Origin: Sphingobium scionense
GTDB taxonomy: Bacteria > Pseudomonadota > Alphaproteobacteria > Sphingomonadales > Sphingomonadaceae
Direction: 5' to 3'
DNA length: 64,000 bases
Assembly: GCF_014197035.1 (NCBI RefSeq)
Contig: NZ_JACIEU010000008.1
Coordinates: forward strand, 1-64,000
The position numbers and the translations under genes are program-made. Shown piece by piece: positions 35,713-44,160 of this stretch; position 1 is the first letter of the stretch, and every line of letters starts with the position of its first letter. The notes under the pieces are model-generated. The model did no database searches. It had not been told where the DNA came from and saw only the letters and a program-made list of their open reading frames with translations.

Positions 35713-36638
35713 ACGTCGCTCATCCCGGTCGCCTCGCGATCGTCGGCGCCCAATGCCACGAACTGGTCGATCAACCAGGACGCGGCCGGGCCGGGCGGGG
35801 TGTCGCGACGCCAGATGCCGGAGAAGCGATAGGTGCCGCCGGGATGATCGGGCATGGCGAGGCGCACCAATGTGCCCGCGACCAGATCTGCCTCGATCAT
35901 CGGCAGCGGCATATTGCCCCAGCCAATGCCTTCGCGCAGCAGCGCATGTTTGGCGCCCAGATCGGCGAGGCGCCAGGTCTTGGGGCTGCTGACCGAGAAA
36001 TCGCGGCCTTCGGTAAAGCGCGACCGGTCGGTCAGCACCAGCTGCGTATAATCGCGCCCGGCGCCCGGTGCGATCACCTCCATCCGGCCGAGCGGATGAT
36101 CGGGCGCGGCCACCGGGACCATCGGCACCAAGCCGGCCGACATGCTCTCGATCCCTTCGACACCGGCCGATAGCGGGCCGGAAAGGCCGATCACCGCGCC
36201 CCGGTCCAGCACCATCGCCACGATCGCGCCCAGCGCCTCGGCATGGAGGCGCAGTTGCACCGTGGGAAATTCCTTGGCAAAGGCGCGCAGCACCTTGCCC
36301 AGTCGCTCGGCCGGCAACATCACGTCGACGGCCAGATTGACCTCGGCCTCCAGCCCGTCGAGCAATCCTTTCACCTTGGCGCGCAGCCCGTCGATACCAT
36401 GGGCGATGCTGCGGGCCTCGGCCAGCAGCGCGCGGCCGGCGACGGTCAGTTGCGGCTTGCGCGTGCCTTCGCGCTCGAACAGCAACACGCCCAGCTGCGT
36501 TTCCAGATTGGCGATACCATAGCTGATGACCGACACGGCGCGGTTGAGCTTGCGCCCGGCGGCGGCGAAGCTGCCGGTGTCGACGATAGTGAGGAAGATG
36601 CGCAACTGGTCGAAGGTCGGGGTACCGGGATTGTTCAC
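35709..36638 (-). CDS. LysR-family transcriptional regulator
   Basis: A 309-residue LysR regulator with helix-turn-helix in residues 8-60 (FDQLRIFLTIVDTGSFAAAG, ISYGIANLETQLGVLLFERE) and an effector domain of about 220 residues. The GTG at 36638 is chosen: AGGA lies 9 bases upstream, and a longer ATG at 36677 would overlap the palindromic site at 36663. It is divergent from a pirin gene, the usual LysR arrangement. Motifs like its own promoter box occur before the neighbouring pirin, isochorismatase and VOC operons. Confidence 0.92.
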   Translation of the reverse strand: MNNPGTPTFDQLRIFLTIVDTGSFAAAGRKLNRAVSVISYGIANLETQLGVLLFEREGTRKPQLTVAGRALLAEARSIAHGIDGLRAKVKGLLDGLEAEVNLAVDVMLPAERLGKVLRAFAKEFPTVQLRLHAEALGAIVAMVLDRGAVIGLSGPLSAGVEGIESMSAGLVPMVPVAAPDHPLGRMEVIAPGAGRDYTQLVLTDRSRFTEGRDFSVSSPKTWRLADLGAKHALLREGIGWGNMPLPMIEADLVAGTLVRLAMPDHPGGTYRFSGIWRRDTPPGPAASWLIDQFVALGADDREATGMSDV

Positions 36639-36662
36639 TGTTCGATTTCCTGGAACGTTTCG

Positions 36663-36696
36663 ATGGATTTTATCCATCTGAACGGAAATGCGTTCA
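36663..36696. promoter_or_regulatory. LysR-type operator between LysR and pirin genes
   Basis: Two adjacent inverted repeats: ATGGAT-TTT-ATCCAT (36663-36677), with perfect T-N11-A geometry, and TGAACG-GAAATG-CGTTCA (36679-36696). The first contains GATTTTATCC, repeated exactly at 37523. Placement between divergent genes fits autoregulation plus activation of pirin. Confidence 0.6.
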
Positions 36697-36760
36697 AGCG
36701 CTAATTGGGTCTTCGACCGGGCGGCCCCATCATGGATGCGCCGCCCGCAGGAGACACAAG

Positions 36761-37459
36761 ATGATCGAACTTCGTCCTTTTGATAGCCTGGGCGGCGCCA
36801 ATCATGGTTGGCTGGATGCCAAGCATCATTTCTCGTTCGCCGGCTATCATGATCCCGCCCGCGTCCATTGGGGCAATCTGCGCGTCTGGAATGACGACAC
36901 GATCGCACCTGGCACCGGCTTTCCGCCGCATCCGCACCGCGACATGGAAATCATCACCTATGTCCGCGAAGGCGCGATCACCCATCAGGACAATCTGGGC
37001 AACAAGGGCCGGACCGAGGCAGGCGATGTGCAGGTCATGTCGGCCGGCACCGGCATCACCCATTCGGAATATAATCGCGAGGATGTGACGACGCAGATCT
37101 TCCAGATCTGGATCATCCCGACCCGCGACGGCGAAGCGCCCAGCTGGGGCTCGCGTCCCTTCCCCAAGGGTGAGCGGAGCGGCCAGTTCGTGACCTTGGC
37201 GTCGGGTTATGGGAATGACAATGACGCGCTGCCGATCCGCACCGATGCGCGGGTTGTCGCCGCGACGCTGAAGGCTGGCGAGACCGCCGAATATCCGATC
37301 GGCAAGGATCGCAAGGCCTATCTGGTGCCGGCGACCGGCGCGATCCAGATCGACGATGTGCGGGCCAATGCCCGCGACGGCGTGGCGATCCAGGATCTGG
37401 ATGTCATCCGCGTGACGGCGATCGAGGATAGCGAAATCGTGCTGGTCGACGCGGCCTGA
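36761..37459 (+). CDS. Pirin-family protein (YhaK-like)
   Basis: A 232-residue bicupin. The metal-binding motif is GFPPHPHRDMEIITYVREGA and the second conserved box is VMSAGTGITHSEYNRED. Length of about 230 and the C-terminal form match YhaK/YhhW-type pirins, some of which oxidise quercetin or respond to redox stress. It is divergent from the LysR regulator and ends in a clear rho-independent terminator. Confidence 0.92.
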   Translation: MIELRPFDSLGGANHGWLDAKHHFSFAGYHDPARVHWGNLRVWNDDTIAPGTGFPPHPHRDMEIITYVREGAITHQDNLGNKGRTEAGDVQVMSAGTGITHSEYNREDVTTQIFQIWIIPTRDGEAPSWGSRPFPKGERSGQFVTLASGYGNDNDALPIRTDARVVAATLKAGETAEYPIGKDRKAYLVPATGAIQIDDVRANARDGVAIQDLDVIRVTAIEDSEIVLVDAA

Positions 37460-37470
37460 TGATCAAGGGG

Positions 37471-37499
37471 AGGGGCGCCAATATTGCGCCCCTTCTTTT
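37471..37499 (+). terminator. Rho-independent terminator after the first pirin gene
   Basis: A perfect 8-bp stem (AGGGGCGC / GCGCCCCT), 7-base loop CAATATT and a T-rich tail (TTCTTTT). It separates the first pirin gene from the following operon. Confidence 0.75.
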
Positions 37500-37520
37500 C
37501 CAGAATATAGAACAGAGTGA

Positions 37521-37537
37521 CCGATTTTATCCGGCTG
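37521..37537. promoter_or_regulatory. Second GATTTTATCC motif, pirin/OsmC operon promoter
   Basis: CCGATTTTATCCGGCTGA shares 14 of 16 positions with GATTTTATCCATCTGA in the LysR/pirin promoter. It lies about 70 bases before the 106-residue gene, so the same regulator may control both units. Confidence 0.5.
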
Positions 37538-37604
37538 ATCCTGAAAGCATCGTCGCGCTAGAAGGAGGCCAACGAAACGGTCAAGACGAACAGGGAGCCT
37601 TCTC

Positions 37605-37925
37605 ATGCTGAACATCGCCATACCGCGCCTCAGCTCCGCCGAATGGCAGGACGTGAAGGCCACCCTGAGCGCCGTTGCCGATTGCGGCTGTGGCGAACCG
37701 GTGGCTGCCGGCCCGGTCCGCTCGCGGATCGGCCATGCGCTCGACGCGATCCTGGGGCCGAAAAAGGTCCATCCGGTGACGCTGGCCCCGCATCTGCATG
37801 ATGTCCGCGCATTTCTCTGCGAATCCGGCCGCACCCGCGCGATCGCCGAACGCCATGTCCCCACACTCGCCGCGCAGGGCTATAGCCGCGCCCAGATCGA
37901 AGCACTGGCGCTGCTCGGCGCCTGA
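37605..37925 (+). CDS. Unknown 106-aa protein between two pirin genes
   Basis: No family is recognised. The protein is small, soluble and helical, with a central ADCGCGEP motif and a basic middle ([15 protein letters not shown]). CAGGGAG precedes the ATG. It is the first gene of a unit with the second pirin and an OsmC protein, downstream of a LysR-type box, so a role in the same redox or electrophile response is a reasonable guess. Confidence 0.75.
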   Translation: MLNIAIPRLSSAEWQDVKATLSAVADCGCGEPVAAGPVRSRIGHALDAILGPKKVHPVTLAPHLHDVRAFLCESGRTRAIAERHVPTLAAQGYSRAQIEALALLGA

Positions 37926-37954
37926 CCCCATTTCTCGAAGAGAGGATAAGTCCC

Positions 37955-38851
37955 ATGTCCATCCGCACTTCAGAGGTCGACGGCGTCGATCTGGTCATCC
38001 TGCCCCCGGTCCGCGATCTGGGCGATGGCTTCTCGGTCCGCCGGGCGTTGCCGTCCGCGCATCGCCGTATGGTCGGCCCCTTCATCTTCTTCGACCAGAT
38101 GGGCGAGGCGACCTTCAACAGCGGCGAGGGGCTGGACGTCCGGCCGCACCCGCATATCGGCCTTGCCACCGTCACCTATCTGCTGGAGGGCGAAATCCTG
38201 CACCGCGACAGCATCGGATCGGTCCAGTCGATCCGCCCCGGCGAGGTCAATTGGATGACCGCTGGCAGTGGCATCGTCCATAGCGAGCGCACCAGCGAGG
38301 AAAATCGCGCCAAGGGCGGCAAGCTGTTCGGCCTGCAAACCTGGGTTGCGCTGCCGACGCAGGCGGAAGAGGTCGATCCGGGCTTCGCCCATCACAAGGC
38401 CAACGAAATCCCGACGATCGAGGATGCGGGCACCCGCCTGACCCTGATCGCCGGCAGTTCCGATGGTCTGGTCTCGCCGGTGAAGACCTTCTCCGACATG
38501 GTCTATGCCGATATCGTGCTGCAGGACGGCGCCCGCTATCAATTGAAGGCCGAACATGTCGAACGCGCCATCTATGTGGTGCAAGGCGAAGTCGAAGTGA
38601 TCGGCCAGACCGGCGGCTTTACGACCGGTGAACTGGTGGTGTTCAAGCCCGGCGCGGAGATCATTCTGCGCGCCAGGGGCGCGACCCGGCTGATGCTGAT
38701 GGGCGGCGAACCGCTGCCCGAGAAGCGCCATATCTTCTGGAACTTCGTCTCTTCCTCGCCCGATCGGATCGAGCAGGCCAAGGCTGACTGGCAGGCCCAG
38801 CGCTTCGCCCCGGTGCCGCAAGAGCATGAATTCATCCCCCTCCCGGCATAA
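37955..38851 (+). CDS. Pirin-family protein (long type)
   Basis: A 298-residue bicupin pirin: [13 protein letters not shown], the metal site [20 protein letters not shown], and [15 protein letters not shown]. The C-terminal cupin_C domain has [20 protein letters not shown] and a final [20 protein letters not shown]. Members of this type act as quercetin dioxygenases or redox-sensitive regulators. It sits between the unknown 106-residue gene (29 bases upstream) and an OsmC gene (11 bases downstream). Confidence 0.93.
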   Translation: MSIRTSEVDGVDLVILPPVRDLGDGFSVRRALPSAHRRMVGPFIFFDQMGEATFNSGEGLDVRPHPHIGLATVTYLLEGEILHRDSIGSVQSIRPGEVNWMTAGSGIVHSERTSEENRAKGGKLFGLQTWVALPTQAEEVDPGFAHHKANEIPTIEDAGTRLTLIAGSSDGLVSPVKTFSDMVYADIVLQDGARYQLKAEHVERAIYVVQGEVEVIGQTGGFTTGELVVFKPGAEIILRARGATRLMLMGGEPLPEKRHIFWNFVSSSPDRIEQAKADWQAQRFAPVPQEHEFIPLPA

Positions 38852-38862
38852 GGAGCAGCATC

Positions 38863-39243
38863 ATGGCCCAGGGTAGCGCCCATATCGGCAAGGACCGGTA
38901 TCGCACGGAGATCGTCGTCGGCGGTCATGCCATCACCGCCGACGAGCCGGAGGCGTTGGGCGGCGCCAATCTCGGCCCGACGCCCTATGACCTGCTGCTG
39001 GCGGCCTTGGGGGCCTGCACCGCGATCACGCTGCGCATGTATGCGGAGAAGAAGGGCTGGCCGCTTGAATCGCTCGACGTGGATTTACGCCTGTCGGGCA
39101 AGGAGGAAAAGCGGATCGACCGGACGCTGACGATCGTCGGGCTGGACGCGGAGCAGCGGGCGCGGTTGGCCGATGTTGCCGAGCGGACCCCGGTCACGAT
39201 GACCTTGAAGCAGGGCCTGCCGATCGCGACGAGCTTGGCCTGA
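38863..39243 (+). CDS. OsmC-family peroxide-resistance protein
   Basis: A 126-residue OsmC-like protein. The redox cysteine lies in LLLAALGACTAITLRMYAEK; the partner Cys of classical Ohr/OsmC is absent (VADVAERTPVTMTLKQG has Thr-Pro where relatives have CP). It may therefore be a one-Cys variant with altered chemistry. It follows the pirin gene by 11 bases on the same strand, consistent with a thiol or oxidative-stress unit, and converges on the phosphatase gene. Confidence 0.88.
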   Translation: MAQGSAHIGKDRYRTEIVVGGHAITADEPEALGGANLGPTPYDLLLAALGACTAITLRMYAEKKGWPLESLDVDLRLSGKEEKRIDRTLTIVGLDAEQRARLADVAERTPVTMTLKQGLPIATSLA

Positions 39244-39255
39244 TTGGGGTGGTGG

Positions 39256-39720
39256 TCAGGCCTGGAGCCTGGCCACGATTGCCCTGGCGGCGCGGGTGAC
39301 ATCGTCCCAGGTGATATCGAAACCGGCATCATCGCCATAATAGGGGTCGGTGACCCCGCTGCCTTCCCGCCCCGGCACCAAGTCCATCAGCAATGACAGG
39401 CTGGCGGTGCCGTCGGCGGGGCGGATGCGGCGCAGATTGGCGAGATTGTCGCTGTCGAGCGCGAAGACATGGGTGAAGCGGTGGAAATCCGCCGGCTTCG
39501 CCTGGCGCCCGCGATAGAGGCTGATGTCGATGCCATGGCGCCGCGCCACCGCCTGCGCGCGCGGATCGGGCGCATCGCCGACATGCCAGTCGCCGGTGCC
39601 GGCTGAATCCACGACGATGTCGAGTCCTGCTTTTTCGGCCTCTGCCCGCAGCGCGGCTTCGGCCAGCGGGGAGCGACAGATATTGCCGAGGCAGACGAAC
39701 AGGACCGACGCCTGCGTCAT
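39256..39720 (-). CDS. Low-molecular-weight protein-tyrosine phosphatase
   Basis: A 154-residue phosphatase with the P-loop VCLGNICRSPLAEAAL (nucleophile Cys in CLGNICRS) near the N-terminus and the general-acid Asp in VTDPYYGDD. Length is standard. In bacteria such enzymes dephosphorylate tyrosine kinases or act on arsenate; no exopolysaccharide genes are nearby. Its ATG overlaps the previous gene's TGA (ATGA), so it is coupled to the HerA-like ATPase gene. Confidence 0.93.
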   Translation of the reverse strand: MTQASVLFVCLGNICRSPLAEAALRAEAEKAGLDIVVDSAGTGDWHVGDAPDPRAQAVARRHGIDISLYRGRQAKPADFHRFTHVFALDSDNLANLRRIRPADGTASLSLLMDLVPGREGSGVTDPYYGDDAGFDITWDDVTRAARAIVARLQA

Positions 39721-41165
39721 TCGGCGGCGGCCGTGCTGAGGCCGAGCGCGGGGATGCCGATCGAGCGGCGGCCGCCAAAATCGGTCCGCGCGACGATCAC
39801 GCCCAGTTTCTCCATATATTCGATCAGCCGGCGGACGCGGCCGGGCGAACTGGTGCCATAGGCGCGGGCCAGCACCGTGTCCTCGGGGCAGGGCTCGCCC
39901 TCCATCGCCGCGCGGGCGATCAGCAGGAAGGGTGCCAGCATATCTTCGGGTACCGGATCGGCGGCGCGGATCGGTTCTTCCCAGCGCGGGTCGGCCGAAT
40001 CGCTCATGCCGGCCAGCGCCATGGCGAAACGCTTGCGGAAGGCGGGCAGGTCGAGCGGCGGCTTGCGCAGCCCCTTCATCCGACAGCGGACGCCGAAATC
40101 CTGAAACAGGGCAGCGACGCTGGGGACGGCTTCGCCCAGGTCCGCGACGATCTCGTCCAGCACGGCGATCACGATCGGCTCATTCTCGCCGAAATCCAGC
40201 TCCGGCGCGGCGGGCTTGGCCGACGGCACATCGGCGAGCTGGCGCATGATCTCCTCGGCCGGGCGGGCAGGCGGTTCGGCGCGGGGCGGGGGCGGCGGCA
40301 TCGATTCTTCCTCGACCCGCGCGAACAGCAATTCCTGAAAATCCTCGCCGGTAGTGATCGGCGGCGGCATCAGCTTGTGGGTGCCACCGCGCGTGCCGGT
40401 CTTGACCGAACCGATCTTCACCGCCACCGGGCGGCGCGCGATCGCCGGGCCGAGCCCCAGGAAACGGCCACGCTCCAGATCGCGGATCTGCTCCGCCTGG
40501 CGCCGTTCCATGCCCAGCAGGTCGGCGGCACGGGCCATGTCGATATCCAGGAAGGTGCGGCCCATCAGGAAGTTGGAGGCTTCGGCCGCGACATTCTTGG
40601 CGAGCTTGGCGAGGCGCTGGGTGGCGATGACGCCGGCCAGGCCGCGTTTGCGGCCACGGCACATCAGGTTGGTCATCGCGGCGAGCGACAGGCGCCGGGC
40701 CTCGTCCGACACGTCGCCGGCAGCGACCGGGGCGAACATCTGCGCTTCGTCCACCACCACCAGGGCGGGATACCAATGGTCGCGCGGCGCATCGAACAGG
40801 GTCGACAGGAAGGTCGCGGCGCAACGCATCTGCGCTTCCAGTTCCAGCGACTCGAGGCTCAGCACCACCGACGCGCGATGTTCGCGGATGCGGGCCGCCA
40901 TCTTTACGATCTCGCGCTCATTATAGTCGCCGGCATCGATCACGACATGGCCATATTCGTCGGCCAGGGTGACGAAGTCGCCTTCCGGGTCGATCACCAC
41001 CTGCTGCACCATCGGCGCGCTTTCCTCCAGCAGGCGGCGCAGAAGATGCGACTTGCCCGACCCGGAATTGCCCTGGACGAGCAGACGGGTGGCAAGCAGT
41101 TCCTCGACATCGACCAGCACGGGATTGCCCGTGCCGTCATTTCCTATGCTGATGCTGGCGGTCAC
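39717..41165 (-). CDS. HerA-like/DUF87 ATP-binding protein
   Basis: A 482-residue ATPase with Walker A GNSGSGKSHLLRRLL (about residues 33-47), Walker B ALVVVDEAQMFAP and a conserved LMCRGRKRGLAGVIATQR sensor region, as in HerA/DUF87 DNA translocases. A proline-rich linker (MPPPPPRAEPPARP) separates it from a C-terminal helical region that ends with a winged-helix-like segment (RVRRLIEYMEKLGVIVARTD). No NurA gene adjoins. The GTG start at 41165 has AAAGGA 6 bases upstream. It lies divergent from ppc. Confidence 0.82.
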   Translation of the reverse strand: MTASISIGNDGTGNPVLVDVEELLATRLLVQGNSGSGKSHLLRRLLEESAPMVQQVVIDPEGDFVTLADEYGHVVIDAGDYNEREIVKMAARIREHRASVVLSLESLELEAQMRCAATFLSTLFDAPRDHWYPALVVVDEAQMFAPVAAGDVSDEARRLSLAAMTNLMCRGRKRGLAGVIATQRLAKLAKNVAAEASNFLMGRTFLDIDMARAADLLGMERRQAEQIRDLERGRFLGLGPAIARRPVAVKIGSVKTGTRGGTHKLMPPPITTGEDFQELLFARVEEESMPPPPPRAEPPARPAEEIMRQLADVPSAKPAAPELDFGENEPIVIAVLDEIVADLGEAVPSVAALFQDFGVRCRMKGLRKPPLDLPAFRKRFAMALAGMSDSADPRWEEPIRAADPVPEDMLAPFLLIARAAMEGEPCPEDTVLARAYGTSSPGRVRRLIEYMEKLGVIVARTDFGGRRSIGIPALGLSTAAAE

Positions 41166-41279
41166 GAACGTCCTTTGGCCCAGCCTGTGGCCTGCGCGCA
41201 ACCCGTATTGGGCAGTTTGCCAGCGTTGGCCGCGTAATATCTTGACCATCGCATTGTTGCGATGCAGCATCGATCCATC

Positions 41280-43982
41280 ATGGAGAGCATAAACCCCGCC
41301 CAATCCGCGCCTGCGATCACGCAGAATCCCGACATCCGTTATCTCGGACGCCTGCTAGGCGATGTCATTCGGGCCTATGGCGGGGAGAAACTCTACAAGC
41401 AGACCGAATATATCCGGTCCGCCTCGGTCGACCGCGCGCGCGGGTTGCAGGGCGCGGACCTGACCGACACGGGTCTCGATGCCCTCAATCTAGACGACAC
41501 GCTCAATTTCACCCGCGGCTTCATGCTGTTCTCGATGCTCGCCAATCTGGCCGAGGACCGGCAGGGCGTGGCGGCGGAGCCGGGTGCCGATGTCGCGTCG
41601 GCGGTGGCCAGGCTCGAATCGCATGGCATCGGCAAGGATGCGGTGCTGGAATTGCTGTCGCACAGCCTGATCGTGCCGGTGCTGACCGCCCACCCGACCG
41701 AGGTGCGCCGCAAGAGCATGATCGATCACAAGAATCGCATCGCCGACCTGATGCAGTTGAAGGATGCCGGTCGGACCGAGACGGATGACGGCGAAAATCT
41801 GGACGAGGCGATCTTCCGCCAGATCGCGCTGCTGTGGCAGACGCGCCCGCTGCGCCGCGAAAAGCTGTTCGTGCAGGACGAGATCGACAATGTCCTGACC
41901 TATTTCCGTGACATCTTCCTGCCGACACTGCCGGCGCTCTATGGCCGGTGGGAACGGGTGCTGGGCGCGCGGCCCCACAGCTTCCTGCGGGTCGGCAACT
42001 GGATCGGCGGCGATCGCGACGGCAACCCGTTCGTTCAGGCACCGCAGCTGCGATCGGCACTGGGACGCGGCTGCGAGGCGGCGCTGGCTTATTATATGGA
42101 TGCGATCCATGCGCTGGGCGCAGAGCTGTCGGTCTCGACCGAACTCGCCCATGTGCCCGAAGCGGTGCTGGCGCTGGCGGAGGCGAGCGGCGACGCATCG
42201 CCGAGCCGGCAGGACGAGCCCTATCGCCGGGCCATTTCGGGCATTTATGCGCGACTGGCGACCACCTATGTCCATCTGGTCGGCAAGGCGCCGCCGCGCC
42301 CGTCGGCGCTGAAAGGCGAGCCTTATGCCGCGCCGGGCGATTTCCGCCGCGACCTCGTCACCGTGGCGCAGGGGCTGGCGAGCGAGGGCGATGGTGCGCT
42401 GTCGACCGGCGGCGCGCTCGGCCGGCTGATCCGCGCGGTGGAGACGTTCGGCTTCCATCTCGCGACGCTCGACATGCGGCAGAATAGCGATGTGCATCAG
42501 CGCGTCGTTGCCGAACTGCTGAAGGTCGCCGGGGTCGAGGCCGACTATGCGGGGCTGGACGAGTTTGCCCGCATCGCCCTGTTGCGCAGGGAACTGGCGA
42601 CCAACCGGCCGCTCGGCACGCGCTTTGCGGAATATTCGGAGGAGACCGCATCGGAGCTGGCGATCGTCCATGCCGCGGCCGAGGCGCACCGCACCTATGG
42701 GCCGCAGTGCATCACCCATTATATCATTTCCAAGGCCGAAAGCGTGTCCGACATGCTGGAGGTCAACATCCTGCTGAAGGAAGCCGGGCTGTGGCGCGCG
42801 CCGGAAAATGGCGACCCGGCCAAGGCGGCGATCATGTCGATCCCGCTGTTCGAGACGATCGGCGACCTTGAGGCCGCGCCCAAGATCATGACCGCCTATT
42901 TCGGCCTGCCCGAAATTGCCGGGGTGGTGCAGGCGCGCGGCCATCAGGAAGTGATGATCGGCTATTCCGACAGCAACAAGGATGGCGGCTACATCACATC
43001 GACCTGGAGCCTCTACAAGGCGAGCCAGGCGCTGGAGCCGGTCTTCGCCGAGGCCGGAGCGGCGATGCAGCTGTTCCATGGCCGTGGCGGCGCGGTCGGG
43101 CGCGGTGGCGGCTCCGCCTTCAAGGCGATCCAGGCGCAGCCGCGCGGCAGCGTGCAGGGGCGCATCCGTATCACCGAACAGGGCGAGGTGATCGCCGCCA
43201 AGTTCGGCACGCGCGACGTGGCGATGACCAATCTGGAAGCGATGACCAGCGCGACCTTGCTTGCCAGCCTGGAACCCGAAGGCGTGTCGGCCAGGGACGC
43301 CGCCCGTTTCAGCGCGGCGATGGACGAGCTGTCGAAGAATGCCTTCACCGCCTATCGCGATCTGGTCTACGGCACCGAGGGGTTCAAGGAGTTCTTCCGC
43401 CAGCTGACCCCGATCCAGGAAATCTCCGGCCTCAAGATCGGGTCGCGCCCGGCAAGCCGGACCAAGAGCACCGCGATAGAGGATCTGCGCGCCATTCCCT
43501 GGGTGTTCAGCTGGGCGCAGGCACGCGTGATGCTGCCGGGCTGGTATGGTTTCGGCCACGCGATCGCCGCGTTCGAGGACAAGGCGCTGCTGGCCGACAT
43601 GGCGCAGCACTGGTCCTTCCTCCAGTCGGCGCTCGCCAATCTGGAGATGGTGCTGGCCAAATCCGACCTGGGCATCGCCGCGCGATACCTGCCGCTGGTC
43701 GAGGACCAGGCGCAGGCGGAGATGCTGTTCGGTCGCATCCGCGAGGGCTGGTCGCTGACCCATGACGGGCTGCTGGCGGTGACCGGCCAGTCCCGCCTGC
43801 TGGAAAAGAGTCCGACGACAGAGACGTCGATCCGGCTTCGGCTTCCCTATATCGAGCCATTGAACCTGCTGCAGGTCGAACTGCTCAAGCGCTATCGTGC
43901 CGGCGAGGATGATTCCCGGATCAAGGAAGGCATCGAACTGTCGATCAACGCGATCGCGACCGCGCTGCGCAACAGCGGCTGA
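41280..43982 (+). CDS. ppc: Phosphoenolpyruvate carboxylase
   Basis: A 900-residue PEP carboxylase, which adds bicarbonate to PEP to replenish oxaloacetate. Signatures are VLTAHPTEVRRKSM with the catalytic His, MIGYSDSNKDGGYITSTW, MQLFHGRGGAVGRGGG and the C-terminal LSINAIATALRNSG. Length and full-length colinearity fit the bacterial enzyme. The start is between 41262 and 41280; neither has a strong ribosome site. A GC-rich hairpin follows the stop. Confidence 0.96.
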   Translation: MESINPAQSAPAITQNPDIRYLGRLLGDVIRAYGGEKLYKQTEYIRSASVDRARGLQGADLTDTGLDALNLDDTLNFTRGFMLFSMLANLAEDRQGVAAEPGADVASAVARLESHGIGKDAVLELLSHSLIVPVLTAHPTEVRRKSMIDHKNRIADLMQLKDAGRTETDDGENLDEAIFRQIALLWQTRPLRREKLFVQDEIDNVLTYFRDIFLPTLPALYGRWERVLGARPHSFLRVGNWIGGDRDGNPFVQAPQLRSALGRGCEAALAYYMDAIHALGAELSVSTELAHVPEAVLALAEASGDASPSRQDEPYRRAISGIYARLATTYVHLVGKAPPRPSALKGEPYAAPGDFRRDLVTVAQGLASEGDGALSTGGALGRLIRAVETFGFHLATLDMRQNSDVHQRVVAELLKVAGVEADYAGLDEFARIALLRRELATNRPLGTRFAEYSEETASELAIVHAAAEAHRTYGPQCITHYIISKAESVSDMLEVNILLKEAGLWRAPENGDPAKAAIMSIPLFETIGDLEAAPKIMTAYFGLPEIAGVVQARGHQEVMIGYSDSNKDGGYITSTWSLYKASQALEPVFAEAGAAMQLFHGRGGAVGRGGGSAFKAIQAQPRGSVQGRIRITEQGEVIAAKFGTRDVAMTNLEAMTSATLLASLEPEGVSARDAARFSAAMDELSKNAFTAYRDLVYGTEGFKEFFRQLTPIQEISGLKIGSRPASRTKSTAIEDLRAIPWVFSWAQARVMLPGWYGFGHAIAAFEDKALLADMAQHWSFLQSALANLEMVLAKSDLGIAARYLPLVEDQAQAEMLFGRIREGWSLTHDGLLAVTGQSRLLEKSPTTETSIRLRLPYIEPLNLLQVELLKRYRAGEDDSRIKEGIELSINAIATALRNSG

Positions 43983-43996
43983 ACCGCAACCCCGGG

Positions 43997-44023
43997 AGCG
44001 GGCAGGTCGAGCCGGCCCGCTCT
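43997..44023 (+). terminator. Hairpin after ppc
   Basis: A perfect 8-bp stem (GAGCGGGC / GCCCGCTC) with an 11-base loop begins 14 bases after the ppc stop. The tail has only short T runs, so it may act with help from Rho. Confidence 0.5.
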
Positions 44024-44051
44024 GTAGGACTTTCATTGCTTAACTTCGCAC

Positions 44052-44093
44052 ATTTCCCGCACATTTTGATCTTATCGATCAATTGTGGGAAAT
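44052..44093. repeat. Long imperfect inverted repeat between convergent genes
   Basis: The arms ATTTCCC(gc)ACA-tt-TTGATC and GATCAA-t-TGTGGGAAAT pair over 16 bp around a 5-base loop TTATC. It lies in an AT-rich island between the 3' ends of ppc and the MarR-GNAT gene. There is no T-tract. It could be a bidirectional terminator, a cruciform or a protein-binding site. Confidence 0.55.
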
Positions 44094-44160
44094 CATGTTA
44101 CGCAAGGCCAGCCTGGGCCATCCCCTTATAGCATCGCCGTGCGGCGTAGGACAGGCGCGG

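Noticed and set aside
41490..44036. Open frame of about 850 codons antisense to ppc
   Set aside because: Same reason: no recognisable domain, composition of a shadow frame, fully opposite a conserved enzyme gene.
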